A stretch of DNA of 64,000 bases from Xylocopa sonorina (taxonomy: Eukaryota; Arthropoda; Insecta; Hymenoptera; Apidae). A program made the translations under genes and the position numbers. The notes beneath the pieces were generated by a model. That model saw nothing but the letters and a program-made list of their open reading frames with translations. It did not search any database and was not told where the DNA came from. Shown piece after piece: positions 13,799 to 25,902 of this stretch; within the stretch, counting starts at the first letter, position 1; each line of letters opens with the position of its first letter. Location of the stretch: positions 9,576,001-9,640,000 of the forward strand of contig NC_135195.1 of assembly GCF_050948175.1 (NCBI RefSeq), read 5' to 3'.

Positions 13799-13870
13799 AT
13801 GTCAGTGGTCCCGTCGAAGGCAACTGCGTCGTCGTCGTCGTCGTCGTTGTCACTGTCTTGGTCATCATGA
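13799..13870 (+). other. Upstream ORF overlapping the dpr start codon
   Basis: An ATG at 13799 (G at -3) opens a 23-codon frame containing six consecutive TCG serine codons. Its TGA stop at 13868-13870 overlaps the dpr start codon in the arrangement ATGA. It lies in the +1-shifted frame. If the transcript starts upstream of 13799, scanning ribosomes meet this ORF first, so it could reduce or couple dpr translation. Shorter upstream ORFs lie at 13692-13709 and 13726-13752. That the transcript includes this region is inferred. Confidence 0.6.
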
Positions 13871-13936
13871 GGAGATCCTCTTACGTGAACTACTACGTCC
13901 TGTGCCTCGTGTGCTGGATTCTCCTAGGCATCACCG
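13867..13936 (+). CDS. dpr: dpr coding exon 1 (signal peptide)
   Basis: ATG at 13867 has A at -3. The exon encodes 23 residues with the basic N-terminus MRRSS followed by a hydrophobic core (YYVLCLVCWILLGIT), a classic signal peptide. The donor GTAAGA starts at 13937. The exon ends with one base of the next codon (phase 1), which joins exon 2 to make a glycine. This start is preferred because it opens the signal peptide directly and no in-frame ATG gives a better one. It is the least certain exon, because signal peptides are poorly conserved and the intron after it is 9.3 kb. Confidence 0.85.
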
Positions 13937-16900
13937 GTAAGAGACCAATTATCACCGCGTGACATATGTTCGCCCGGTCGGTCCGGTTTCCGTGCACGAG
14001 TGGCGAGCCCTCGCGGGATCGTGCATCGATATTTTCGAGGTTCCCGCGGGAAAGTGTGCACACGCTCGGATCGTGAACGCGTGGTGGAACGACCGAGACG
14101 GCGTAAACGTGGCATTTGGTCTCGTTCGTGAATCTGGTGTGCCCTAGGTCCAGGTCTCCGGTGGACTGCCCGATGGTTTGGCACGGTCTGCGAACGGGGG
14201 TACACCGGGTGACGTGAAAACAGCCCAGGGAGGGGTAAAGGGGGGCAGGCGGGGCCGTACCGGAGACTTGTACTGCGGATGGATCGATCAGATTTTGGGG
14301 TGTAACTGTGCGTACGTGAATTAGCACGCGTGCAAAGCCAGTGCCCGCGAAAGGTGCTGTTCCGCGGCCGAGAATTTGGCAGCTGATCGTGTGCGTTCGC
14401 GATCGATCAACGCTCGAGGATCGAGATACGCGAGTGGAGGGAAAAAGGAGGACTTATAGGCGGACGGGGGTGGGAAGGGGTGCTGCCTCCGGACCCGGTC
14501 CAGGGCTGTATCTAGCGCCACCCTTGTTTGTCGCGGCGACGGTATTGTATTTGCCCTGTTCTCCTCTTTGTCCCTCGGATCTCTTCGTTCGGTCGTTTTC
14601 TTTTTTCACCTCTTCGCCATCCTTGTCGGGTCAGCGTGTCGACTCGATGATTCCGTCATCGGGGTGGAGAGGCGAGGCGACACGGCGGCAGAAGGGTAGC
14701 ACGTTCCCTCGTCTTCGCTCTGACGTCGTTCAGGGACGTGTATATCGATTTCATCTCTCTCCATCGCGTGGTTCTGCCGCGACGATACCCGCTTCGCTTT
14801 TTCTCCTCGTGCTCTCTTACTTAAGGGAAGTTTCTCGTGGTTCGCGAACCATGTCGAGTACAGCGTCGAGGAAAAGTACCGTGAACGTAGTTTATAGTAG
14901 CCGATTCCAAGATACTCCTCTCGTATCTGTGTTCTTCAGTTCGCATTTGATAGCCCCCTCGACGACCGAGTAATGACTTCAAACTTAATTATATCAGTTA
15001 GAACGACTCTCGCGTTATTCAATTTTACTGCCTCGCCGTTTATGATGCTTCGTCGCTATCAAAAGATTATAGTTAATGGTTCGTCTCTTAAACAGGTCAC
15101 GCTGCGATATCCGAGCAATTACCCGCGTCTTCGCAACGGAGCGAAACGTCAATCTTGGGGCTTGTGTAGCCCTTATGGAAATCTTTGTTAGCTACACCAT
15201 GGACGCGTTAATTACTTCTCTTCCGAGCGCGGATTAGAGCTTTTCCTTTTTCAATGGAAGGTACATTAGTTAACGGATCGCTACCCCTGGCATGCTTTAT
15301 CTTAACGATCTTCCAGGATATCGCATCACCCTCGATGCGGGCTCCGCTAGCACCCCTGTACTCTCTCCCCGTCTGTAATACTTCCTTTATGCCAGAGGAC
15401 ACTTGTCACGACTCTCGTCTCGCAGGAAATAAACGAAGTCGGTGGAAAGGATTCATCAAACGCGCCAACATCTGACGGCATTATTCTGTTCCCTCTTTTT
15501 TTCATTTTTCTCCTATCGATCGCACCTAGGCGGTAAGGAAACGTTTCGGTATGCAAAGTGGGCATCGAGTTGTTGTCGATCGCGTCGTTCATTATCCGTG
15601 TCGGTCGCTTTATAAATACGTTCCATTCGTCGCTTTCGACGCTGCTATTATCGAACGAACGTACCATAGAAGGGGATGAAGGGCGAGGGAGAGGGATGGA
15701 ACGAGGGCCAGGGAAATACACACGAAAGGCTGCCAAACCGCGAACTAAACGACACTCGTAGAACTTTCGAACGGGGCACAAATCGATCCCATTAACGCAA
15801 CTAACGTGCAGCCGGTAATTTTGTTAAACAATTTACCGAATTCTGCCGCGCCTGCCACTTTCTACCCCGTCGAACGTACTCTTAATTGGTTTCAACTACG
15901 ACCTGCCCGGCCGTATTCGAATCCGCAACACGAAAACAATTTCTACATCGACGCGATGCATTATGCACTTTCGTCCCGTAACATAATCGCGGCACAGCCC
16001 CAGATTATACTTGGCAGTGATTAACCGACCGACGCTGTTACCTGGGAATGGGGATTTCCGCGTTCCCACGACCGCCGTTTATGGGGATTCCCATCCGCGG
16101 ATATATCTCCGCGTCGCCCCGTGTACCGCGGCGGATCTTACACGGTGTTTCGGTTCCATTATTTTAACGGATGACAGTTAATACACCGTGCATCATCCCC
16201 CTGTATAGACTCGGTCCGCGTTCAGATTCACTGCTCGGGCGTTTACCAAAGTCTCGCGGGAGAACGTGATCGCGCGGGGTAATGAGTAAAAGGGAAACGT
16301 TAAGGTTATTCGCTGAGAAAGGTCTCCTCGAAAAAGGATCATTGTATCAAGAGCTCTATACTATCGCTATTATTCCGCTGTAATTAAATGTACCGGCGTA
16401 ATATTTCCACTTAATCTAAATGCAGCAGCAATTCTGAACTCTCTCGCGGTATAAGGCATATTAAACGTAGGAGATCGTTAATTAAATGGAATCAAGTGAA
16501 ACATCGTCCCCCTCCGTACGGTTAAAGCGTTCGAACCCCGTGTGAACATAAATAATTATTCTCTTAATGCCGGTAGATTAAGCGAGAATCGAACGATATC
16601 CATTAAATCGGCATGCATCGCGGGGTGCGCGCGATGGAAGTAGTCGAACGTAAATGTTTGATGAACTAGTAAGACAGAAAATCGAGTTAGCCACACCAGG
16701 AGGGATAGGAAGAGCGATCTTCGGGGCGATGGAAATCCAGATTTATGTCTGAGTTTAGTGTCCGATGACGTCGTAAAATTACATCGAACACTCGTACGTG
16801 CCGTTCTAATAAAGCGCCGAGGAGAACGCACCCCCGTCGGTGCTCGATTTTCCACATCGGTCCGCGCCAGCCCGTCCCTTGGGAAATATCCATCAGAGAT

Positions 16901-19900
16901 CCTCTTTCGGTTTCCAAGAAATTTATTTCTATTTTCGCCCATCGGTTCGACACAGAAATACGCGTGTCCACCCCTCTTTCCGTTCCTTTTTTCATCCCCT
17001 TTCTCGTTCACGAACGATTTTACTCGATCGCGAGCCACTTTGCTAAAATGCGCCGGTGTTTACGCGTAAATGTTCGACGATAATCGTTAATAAACTATCG
17101 ACGCACCCGTGCCCGATACCTCTTGCGCTCGGATGCGCGATAAGCGCATTAATGGTAATCACTAGGTTGATGCGCAGAGGACCAAGGAGCACATTTCAAT
17201 TACGTATCAGTTAAACCGTAACTTCGTCGGATCACAATTAGCCCACGAATCGAGGTTTAATTACCCCACCCCTCCGTCTCGCATTTTGACAAGCGTTTAA
17301 ATTCACGCCAGGTAGCCCTCGCGTCTGTCAAAACAATCTAGATTTTGCACGACTCGAGCGAATTCGTTGGACGTCTAATCACGCTACGTTCGCATACTGC
17401 GAAAGGATTGTCGCGAGGTACGAGCGTTATCGTAATTTCAGACGTTCCTTCGTTTACTTTCGTTGCCCAAAGGACAATTAGAAATTCTCGGCCACGAGTT
17501 AATGCTCCCTCTCATTGTTAGGGCACCGCTGGCAAGGGTAACGCGCACAGAAATACAATTACATTATCCGTAGCACAATTCGCGCTACAATTCAGCCGGT
17601 GCACGGTTCTATCGCTAACTACTTCAACCCCCTTCGTGAATGATTCAATCCCTCTGAAATTTACGAACAGTCATAAGCAACGCGTTACACCGGCCGCACA
17701 ATCGGCCGCTTTGTTCCTCTTTCTCTCTGCCTCCTCCCGTGTTCCTCCTTTGTTCTTTGCCGGTAATCTCGGCGTGAAACATGATTTTCAGGAATGCCGG
17801 GAACGATAATCGCGGGCACTGCGAAATAATTCAAAGCCGCGGTTTCGAGTGGCCGCGGGGAAAAAAAAAGAGAGAGAGAGAGACGGGGGACGCAGCGCCC
17901 GTGGCGACGACTAAGTACCAAGGTCTGTCGCGAAAATGGCTGACGTTCCTTTTTTTGAATTGGAACTACTTACTTTGGACCGAGTCGGAGTTATGTACCG
18001 GTTTAATTAGCAGAACCTACTTTTTTTAACCACCGCGAGGATTTGTAATTGTCCTTTAACATTTATCGGGGGTGCGTGAAACTTGCTGAATTATTGATCA
18101 GATACGTTCTCCTGCTGAATTATAAAACCCTACGCATAATTCACAAGTTTTAACGTTATGCGTACACGTTTCCGCGTTATTCGAAATAAAGCGTCGGGTG
18201 TACAAAGGATTAACAGCGAAGCTGAGGCGTTCGATTAAAACAAAAATAAGCTCGATTATCGTTTCTGCGACGGGGCATGCATTTATGTCAGTTTCGCGGC
18301 GATTCTCGATTCCCCGGATCGACGTGACGCCTGGCGCTCGATATTTTGCATCCCTGAAGGATCCTTTTGTGCGGAGGATCGAGTGTCCTGGGAGTACCCG
18401 GCTTCGATTGGTCGCGGAGGTCCTCGGTGCACGCGATACCGGGTCGCCGCGCACTGATTGCCAATCCAATTCGCGCCGTCTGAACGGAAACGCGTCGGCG
18501 AATCGATTCATCGAGCGTGGAACGATTGACCGAGATGCAGTTAAAAGGATATCGGTCCGGGACCAAGAATTAGCAGGTTACGATTGAGTAGAGGCGTTCA
18601 TTGATCGATCGAGTTGTGAACCACACGCGGCTTCGAACCGCATCTTTTGTCCCGGCTTTCTCTCTTCCTCTCTCTCGTTCTTCCGCCTCTCGTACGACAT
18701 CGAGGGTCGGTTCAACACAGTCGACGATGGTATTTTTGTCCTCACGGCCCTCGCGATGTTCCTTTAAGCATCTTCGTTCTCTTGAGTGCCCGATGAAACT
18801 TTACCCAGAGGGAGTGCTTGGCCGTTTCACTTACCGAACGTTTCTTCGAATCGCTTTCAAACAGCAATCGCCGAGGCGCACGTTGTTTAATCTGTTGTAG
18901 CTGTGTGTGCTTCTCTTCCCTTCGCCAGAGAGAGAAAGAGAGCAAGTTCAACACCAAAGGAGTGTGTGCAGACGATAGCGTATTGTCGAGGTCCTAAAAA
19001 TATCTCGTACGATATAAACACATTGAGATGTAGAAATATTCAAGCGTCTGAAATATGTTCCATGGCGAACTGAAATTGTTTATTAACGCTATTTACTACG
19101 GTTTACGTGGCGTGCTTTACATCTAATCTCCCCTCCTTAGATAAAACGTCCCATCTGAGGCGTTTAATTAATTACTAGATTAATCCTAGATTTGCGACCC
19201 GTGCATGTGTAGCCTGTTACGGGGTAATGACTAAATTTGTCATGTTTAGTGAAGAAAAATGCGGACAGAGTTAAAAAATGGTAGCAAAGCCCCATTTGTC
19301 GTGAATATTCAAGAACGTTAGCCGGCACGATTAAGCTAAAGAGAGTAGTAATCCGTGCAGCAGCCTTGAGCTGTCGCGTGCTCCTAAGTCAGACATATTA
19401 TGTGTTGTTCCACTTAAGAATCATTAAAAAGTCTCGCGGGTCCTCTAGAATACAATTTGGGTAGGCGAACTTTACGGAAAATTGTGTCGACATCATCTGC
19501 TACAAAGTTCTTACGTCTCCTGGAATCGAATCTTCAATTTTATTTAGAATCGCATTATTTTTTAATATTTTAATTCACAGATGACTTTACACTTTTTTTT
19601 TATATATATCACCAGATCTGTATTCTATTTCACCAATGATTTAGCAAAACGAATGAAAAAATCGAATCCCACAGTTTTTACATCGCGAGATACTTTCCAG
19701 CGTCGATCTTGAGGAAAATTTCGAACCCGTCATTCCGCTTGGAATCCTCTCGCGTCCCCATCAAAGTCCTCGTCGCAGAACGTAAACGTAACTGGCACTT
19801 CCGCGCGTTTAAAACATCGTTCGAAAATAGGAGCTATTTTGCCGACTGGTCGACAATGTAACGCGATTCACCGGCGCATTTCGCGACGTTGTTAAAAACC

Positions 19901-22900
19901 GGAAGCTCCTCCAGCGGAGTCCCCTCCGCGACGCGTCTGTAACGGAGCGCGGGCTCTGAACGAGCGGCTAAGTATCCGCGGCCTCGAAACGTAACCGCCA
20001 TAATGCCTGTACGTAGAATTGCACCGGACAATTGCGGATATCGCCGGCTTTTGACATAACCGGCGACAGCCTCGACGCAAGCGCGAACACGCCTCGACGC
20101 ACGCTCGATCGACGCCCGACCGTTTACCCCGATCAGCCCGATGCCAATAATGCAATAATCCGTGCACTCTAAATGTTAGGAATGCCGGCATTTATTGAAA
20201 GGGTGTGGATTTATCTGGCCGGATGCTATTTGCCAATGCGGACGTTCGATTTTTGCCGACGCGGCTCCCTGCGCCGCGGCGCGTTTTCGATCGATCGGTT
20301 GTCACTGGGATTTTCCGTAACTCGGAGAATTTCGCTGATCGCGCGCCGTTTTTACGTCAGCTAGAATTACCTGCGCGCGATATAAACAGAATAAACAGGA
20401 GTTTATTCGTCTTTATTGGCTCTGAATGGTTCAAAGTACGGCGGCATTGTGTTACAAATATCGCGCCATTCTATGCCGCAAGAATGAACCTGCAAATTTA
20501 CTTTCAAAGGAAGAGAACGCGTCGAATCCTTTCCTTTTCTCTATCCCCTTTCTATACATTTTTACGCGTGAATAGCCGAACGATGTTTTATCTCCCTTTT
20601 ATCTGATCGTTAAACATCTTTAATTGGATCGTAAAGGTAAGATTTTATTTTTGATCCCAGCCACTTTTCTTTATTATCATGGACCTTCTGAAGCAGCGAA
20701 AGAAAGAGGCATTCAATTACCGAGCATTATTTGCAGAAATTAGTGTAGAGAGGATATCGCGAACTTCCTTATCTACTTGCCCGTCATAATACGTTCCCAT
20801 TCCACTTAATTCGCGGCAGCGCCCACGTTAAGAGGAAGCACGAACACGATATCACTTTCTTCCACTGTTCTTTCATTTGGCAGCTTAAAATATGTTGAAT
20901 AATATAACAGCAGCCGTTAATGCGTTCCCCTTATACTCCCTTAACACGTTCGCTGCAATGACGTCATTTGCGAGCAGCATGGAACTTTTTGTTTGCACTG
21001 CGGTAATGACTGGCATTACTTCTCGAGTACAAAACATGCGGTAGGAGAAACGGTTCCTACGCGGTTCGATCACGCAAATTGCTGTATTATATCATTAGTT
21101 AAACGAACGGAATTTTTTACCTTCTTTCCCCAACGGCGTGCTATAACTATGTTTCTAACGTCATCGTTCGAGTACCTACGTAGCCCATTTTCAAGCTCTA
21201 ATTGGTTTTACCTCCGTTCGAACCAATTTCGAGTGGAAATATATAAAAAGAGGTATCGACGCGTCACCAACCGCGAGTGTCGTTAAAGCATCGGGTAGAT
21301 GGCAAGAAAACGTGGCAAATAATACCTAGATGGGAGCTATTTTCGAGCAGCAAACCGGGAGGAAAAAGTTGTTGATGACCTGAATAACTCAATCAATAGA
21401 ACGGTCGTCCAACAAATGAAAGAACCCGGGTATCCGAGTCCCGGCTCGGCCGATTGTTTTTCTCGCTACAAATGCTACATAAATAGCTATAAAGCTGCGA
21501 GTTACGGCTGAGAATGAATACCTCGGTTTCACACAATCGACCGTTACCATAACTCTTGGTGCGGCGCCCTGGAACCCACGAAAATCTCTCATTCTACGCA
21601 ATATCATCGAAAGTCGTTTGGCATCGAGGTGTTTGCGCGGCTAACGGAAACTCTGACGGAGCGCGCGACGAGTTGGCAACGGGTGCCCGCCGCGAGTAGG
21701 CGTACAAAAGTTTCGCCGAGTAGCTTGTTTTATCGAGTTCTTCTTCTTCTTCTTCTTCTTCGCTTGCCGCGCGCGTTCCCGTATAAACTTACGAGAGTCT
21801 CGAGACGTGGACGATAAATCGAGGGACCCCTTTCAATACCGACGCACATCGGCCTTACGAATTTCTGCGTCTCGCGATGTTTTTCAACTCTTACGGCCCA
21901 TCGAAGGGTATCCAAGCATTCATTAAAAGTAACCATTCGAAATTCCTCTCAATTTTTAACAAGCTGTATCTGCGCAGTATTCTACGTTTATAATGAATAC
22001 ATCGTGATAGTTCCTGAAAGTGTCGCCTTAGCAGAGTCAACCTCCAAACTGTCAACGGATGTCACTCGTTAAAATAATCTCGACGCTAGTCATTTCTGGA
22101 GTCACTAATTACGCGCGATACACATTTCCTGGCAATCCATTGACAAAGAGGACACTCGTGCGATATCGTATCGGCGCGGAACACGCGTTTCCTCTATTCC
22201 TCGAACGTCAGACCGGAAGTGAGCTCTCAAGGTCGCTGGAGCGAAGCCCCGCGCTGTTTTCCGGTCCGAATGCTGATCCGACCACGGATCCCGCCCCCCG
22301 GATCGGAATCCTACGGATTAGTATCCATTTCCCCAAGGCACGATGGCCTGGCAGAAGCTCCCTGATAGGATTTATTTTGAAAGGCAAAGGGTGAGACCAG
22401 CTGAGACGACGGCGACGGCAAGGAGGGCACGAAGCGGGAAAGAGGGAGAATCCCATCGCGTATGGACGTCACGAATGCGAAATACACTATACTACCTGGC
22501 TATCCTTTTATTATTCCATCATGGAAACGCTACCTGTTCTCGTACAATGTAAATTCGTCCCGGATAACAAGCTAGCGAGGTCAAACTGCCATGTTAATGC
22601 ATTCACCTCAGACGTAACCGGCACGGTTCGAGCACGGTTAAGGGGTGAACATTGCCGGAGACTCTGGCGAACGTTTCGTGCCCCCGACACGGTTACGTGA
22701 AAAAAGACTTTCGTGTCGCAACACTTTTCCGGGAACCTGGCAGGCAACGATGCACGTTCTCGACAAGTGAGTCGTCGAAAGGAAGGATATTTTCCTTGAC
22801 GACAGGTGACGGTTTCGAAGCTACGTATGGAGAACAATATACGTGTTTCCTGTCTAGTTTGTCTGGTTTAGACAGCATACGGCTTATAAATACCCAGGTT

Positions 22901-25865
22901 ATTCGCATTGATATTTAAATATCCCCAGGCAAATTTTCGGTCATCTAATATGTCAAATATAAAGTGGCAACCGCAACGGTGTTAATTGTCCTAAATGTTT
23001 TAACTGTTTTCAAACTGAAAATAAAATATTAAATTACATTTAATTATATAGTATTAAGGTTGTTTTTAACGGTAAACTATAACGACAGTCGAGTTAAATG
23101 AAATAACAGACGTTGAGAGAGACATTTCGTATCAGTCTCTGGTTTGATCGAATCGTTCGAAATAAAAAGTTTTCCATCGCGCGCGGATTTGACTAAAAAT
23201 CGATCGAATGTTTTAGGGGTGAGCACAAGGTCCCATTCATTAGTGAAGAGGTTCGACGGGATTTACACGGGGCCGTACTTCGACTCAAACACCCCTACGA
23301 ACATCACGGCTCAGCTTGGAAGTCATGCTTACTTGCCGTGCAAAGTGCGACAGCTTGGTAATAAATCGGTAAGTCTTCGCCCGAAACTATTCCACTCACC
23401 GAAGTGCACCTTCAGTGAAACACTACCAATTAAAACTTTAAACATTCCCGTAACTTTCATCCGACAGACTTTAAGATTATCTACAATTCTGTCAAAGTTC
23501 CCCCTCCGAACGCCTCTAAGCGAATCATAAGACGAATTAACGATGGAGCCGCGTAATTATGTGCTTATTAGGTGAGCGGAAAAGTTCGGACGGTTTTAAG
23601 TACTAAGAAGATTAACACCTTTACCACCTTCTAACCACTGGTTGGTTATTCACAATCTTACGATTCTTGCAGAAATATTTATGATCCCCACTATCTATAC
23701 GATCATCGATATCCTTAACATAGTTATCTGATAATTATCGAATTTTCAGCTATTCAGAGAATATGTTGTAGCGGTGTTCAGATAATATGGTAATCGTCGT
23801 CGATCAGGGTCAAAATTTCTTAATCACCTCTTTCCTGCGCAACCCAGCTTCCCGTTATTGTAATAAAACGATACACCCTTTCCCTTCGTTCACGCGAGCA
23901 CCAATGGGAAAGGTGAACACGTTCTAGCGTACGGAATATACGGATTCCTTAATTTCGAGTCGTTTCGACGAACGAACCGCCTGGCGAGCCTCGTGGGCTG
24001 TTATCTCGTCCTCTTTTCTTGCAAAAAGCACGGCCGGTGCCGGCCGCGGGCAGATAAAGCAGATTTATTTGCACGCGAATTTCCAGCTTTCTGCGAGGCG
24101 ACGGTGACCATGGCGGCGATGGTATCGGGCCCAGGCTACCGCCGCGTCCGCCGTTTCCATGAAGCCGCTGATCCGCGATCGAAAAGTGCACGGCCATCGA
24201 CTTTCGTTCCCGCTGATATCCCCGCGCTATCGCCGCGTCCGTTTCGCGCTATTACAATAATGGAAATGACGCCGATAAACCGTCGAATCCGAACAACATC
24301 CTGACTTTATCCGCGGCCAGAATTTATGCGAACTATAAAAGTCTAATCTGTCTGCGTTCGCGGCCGTTAGGACGGATTAATACCGGCCGCGTGCATTTTA
24401 CGATTCGCGAAAGGGAAAGAGGGCGACAGAGGGGCGTAGAGGGTGAGGGAGGGACGGTACCGGCAGCGCGGAGGTAACCCAGATAGCGATGTCAGGGGAT
24501 TAGTTCAGCCTGCGAGGGCGACTTTAAAGGTCCTCCCTTTAACAACGCAGTCGGCTACGGGGCAGTAAAAGTTTTTCGTACGTGGCCCGTATCACTCGTT
24601 AGCGAACTTTTACTCCTGCTGGCCGGGGTGGTACACCGACGAAACTTGTACGCGTCGTAAGACTCGGGACTAAGTGTCTGGTGACACGCGACCTTTGTAT
24701 AATCGTCCAGTCGCGTACTCGAGGGCCGCGAACCCATGCAGTCGGCTCGCAACCCCTTCGCGCCGCACCCCCAATCGTTTCGTCGGTCCCGATGCTTATC
24801 GCGCTGAGAATTGAACGTACCCCCAACGTCGTAGACTCGCTGTCAACGGTCATCGTACGTCCGCTACCATGGAACACGATCGTAGCCGAGCACCCCTCGC
24901 GTACGATTACTCTTGCGGAACACGCCCTCGCGAACGGCACTTTTCGTTTACCATCGCGTCTCTCGCTCCGTGAAACGCTAGCGGCAATATGCAAAGTGTT
25001 AATCGAGCAGCGAGTGGCAAGGGGCCGGCTCTAAGATTGCCGTTTGTCTAATGACGTGTAACTAATCTTAATTGTCGTGATTTATCTGAGGGGGTTGGTC
25101 TGCCGTACAGCTATTTCGAGTATACGTTCTTTCGTCTGAAGAAATGTACAGTGTTTCAGAATTACGACTCAATTAAGTAAGAAGTAGTACCAGACGACCT
25201 TATTTGTTTCGGTGTTCGGTTGGTAGCGAAGTTTTAAAAATGCAAATGTTCACTTTACGACGAACGACCCTTGGTACGGCAGCATTTTTCGCGGAGTTTC
25301 TGTAAAAGTTTTGAGTAAGAAATTCTGTATTACTTATTGTGTGGCGGCTGTGTTACATCGTTTTCCCATTTTGAACTTTAGCAGTTTTCTTAAAATTTTG
25401 CGGAAACCCGAAAAAATGGCCGGTGCGTGTCCAGTTGCTCGGCTACAGGTGCTTAAAAGTTGGATCTTGATTTTTACACGGAAACTAAAGAGAAAACTTG
25501 CGTTCGTGAAAGAAGAAGAATATTTTTCTGTGTTAAAGTAATATACAGGACTGAAACACCCTGTAGATCGCGGTTGCGTTCAAGAATAAAATAATCGTTT
25601 CGCGTTCGTGGAATCGACCACCAACCCCCGTCACGATGAACGACAGAATTCGCAGGGAAAAAGATTTCGAGACCCGTGCAGGCGTGATTAAATCCTTTCG
25701 TTTCACGGAATAAGCGAGGTTAAAAGTCTCGCCTAAGTTCGGGAAGAAATCACGGGAAAGTAAAAGAACGATCGATGGAAAGTAACGCGAGGCGAGAAAC
25801 GAGATTTACTGATTTATTGCATTTTCCACGAGAATTAATGGGACGCCAATCGTAATTGAGCGAAG

Positions 25866-25902
<37 letters not shown>

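Noticed and set aside
14341..14973. 210-codon plus-strand frame after dpr exon 1
   Set aside because: It lies inside intron 1 in a GC-rich stretch, is low-complexity (Arg/Ser/Pro), and the exon 1 to exon 2 join is already in phase without it.
24599..25034. Overlapping 117- and 131-codon frames on opposite strands
   Set aside because: They are intronic, mirror each other and have no domain; they result from stop-poor GC-rich sequence.
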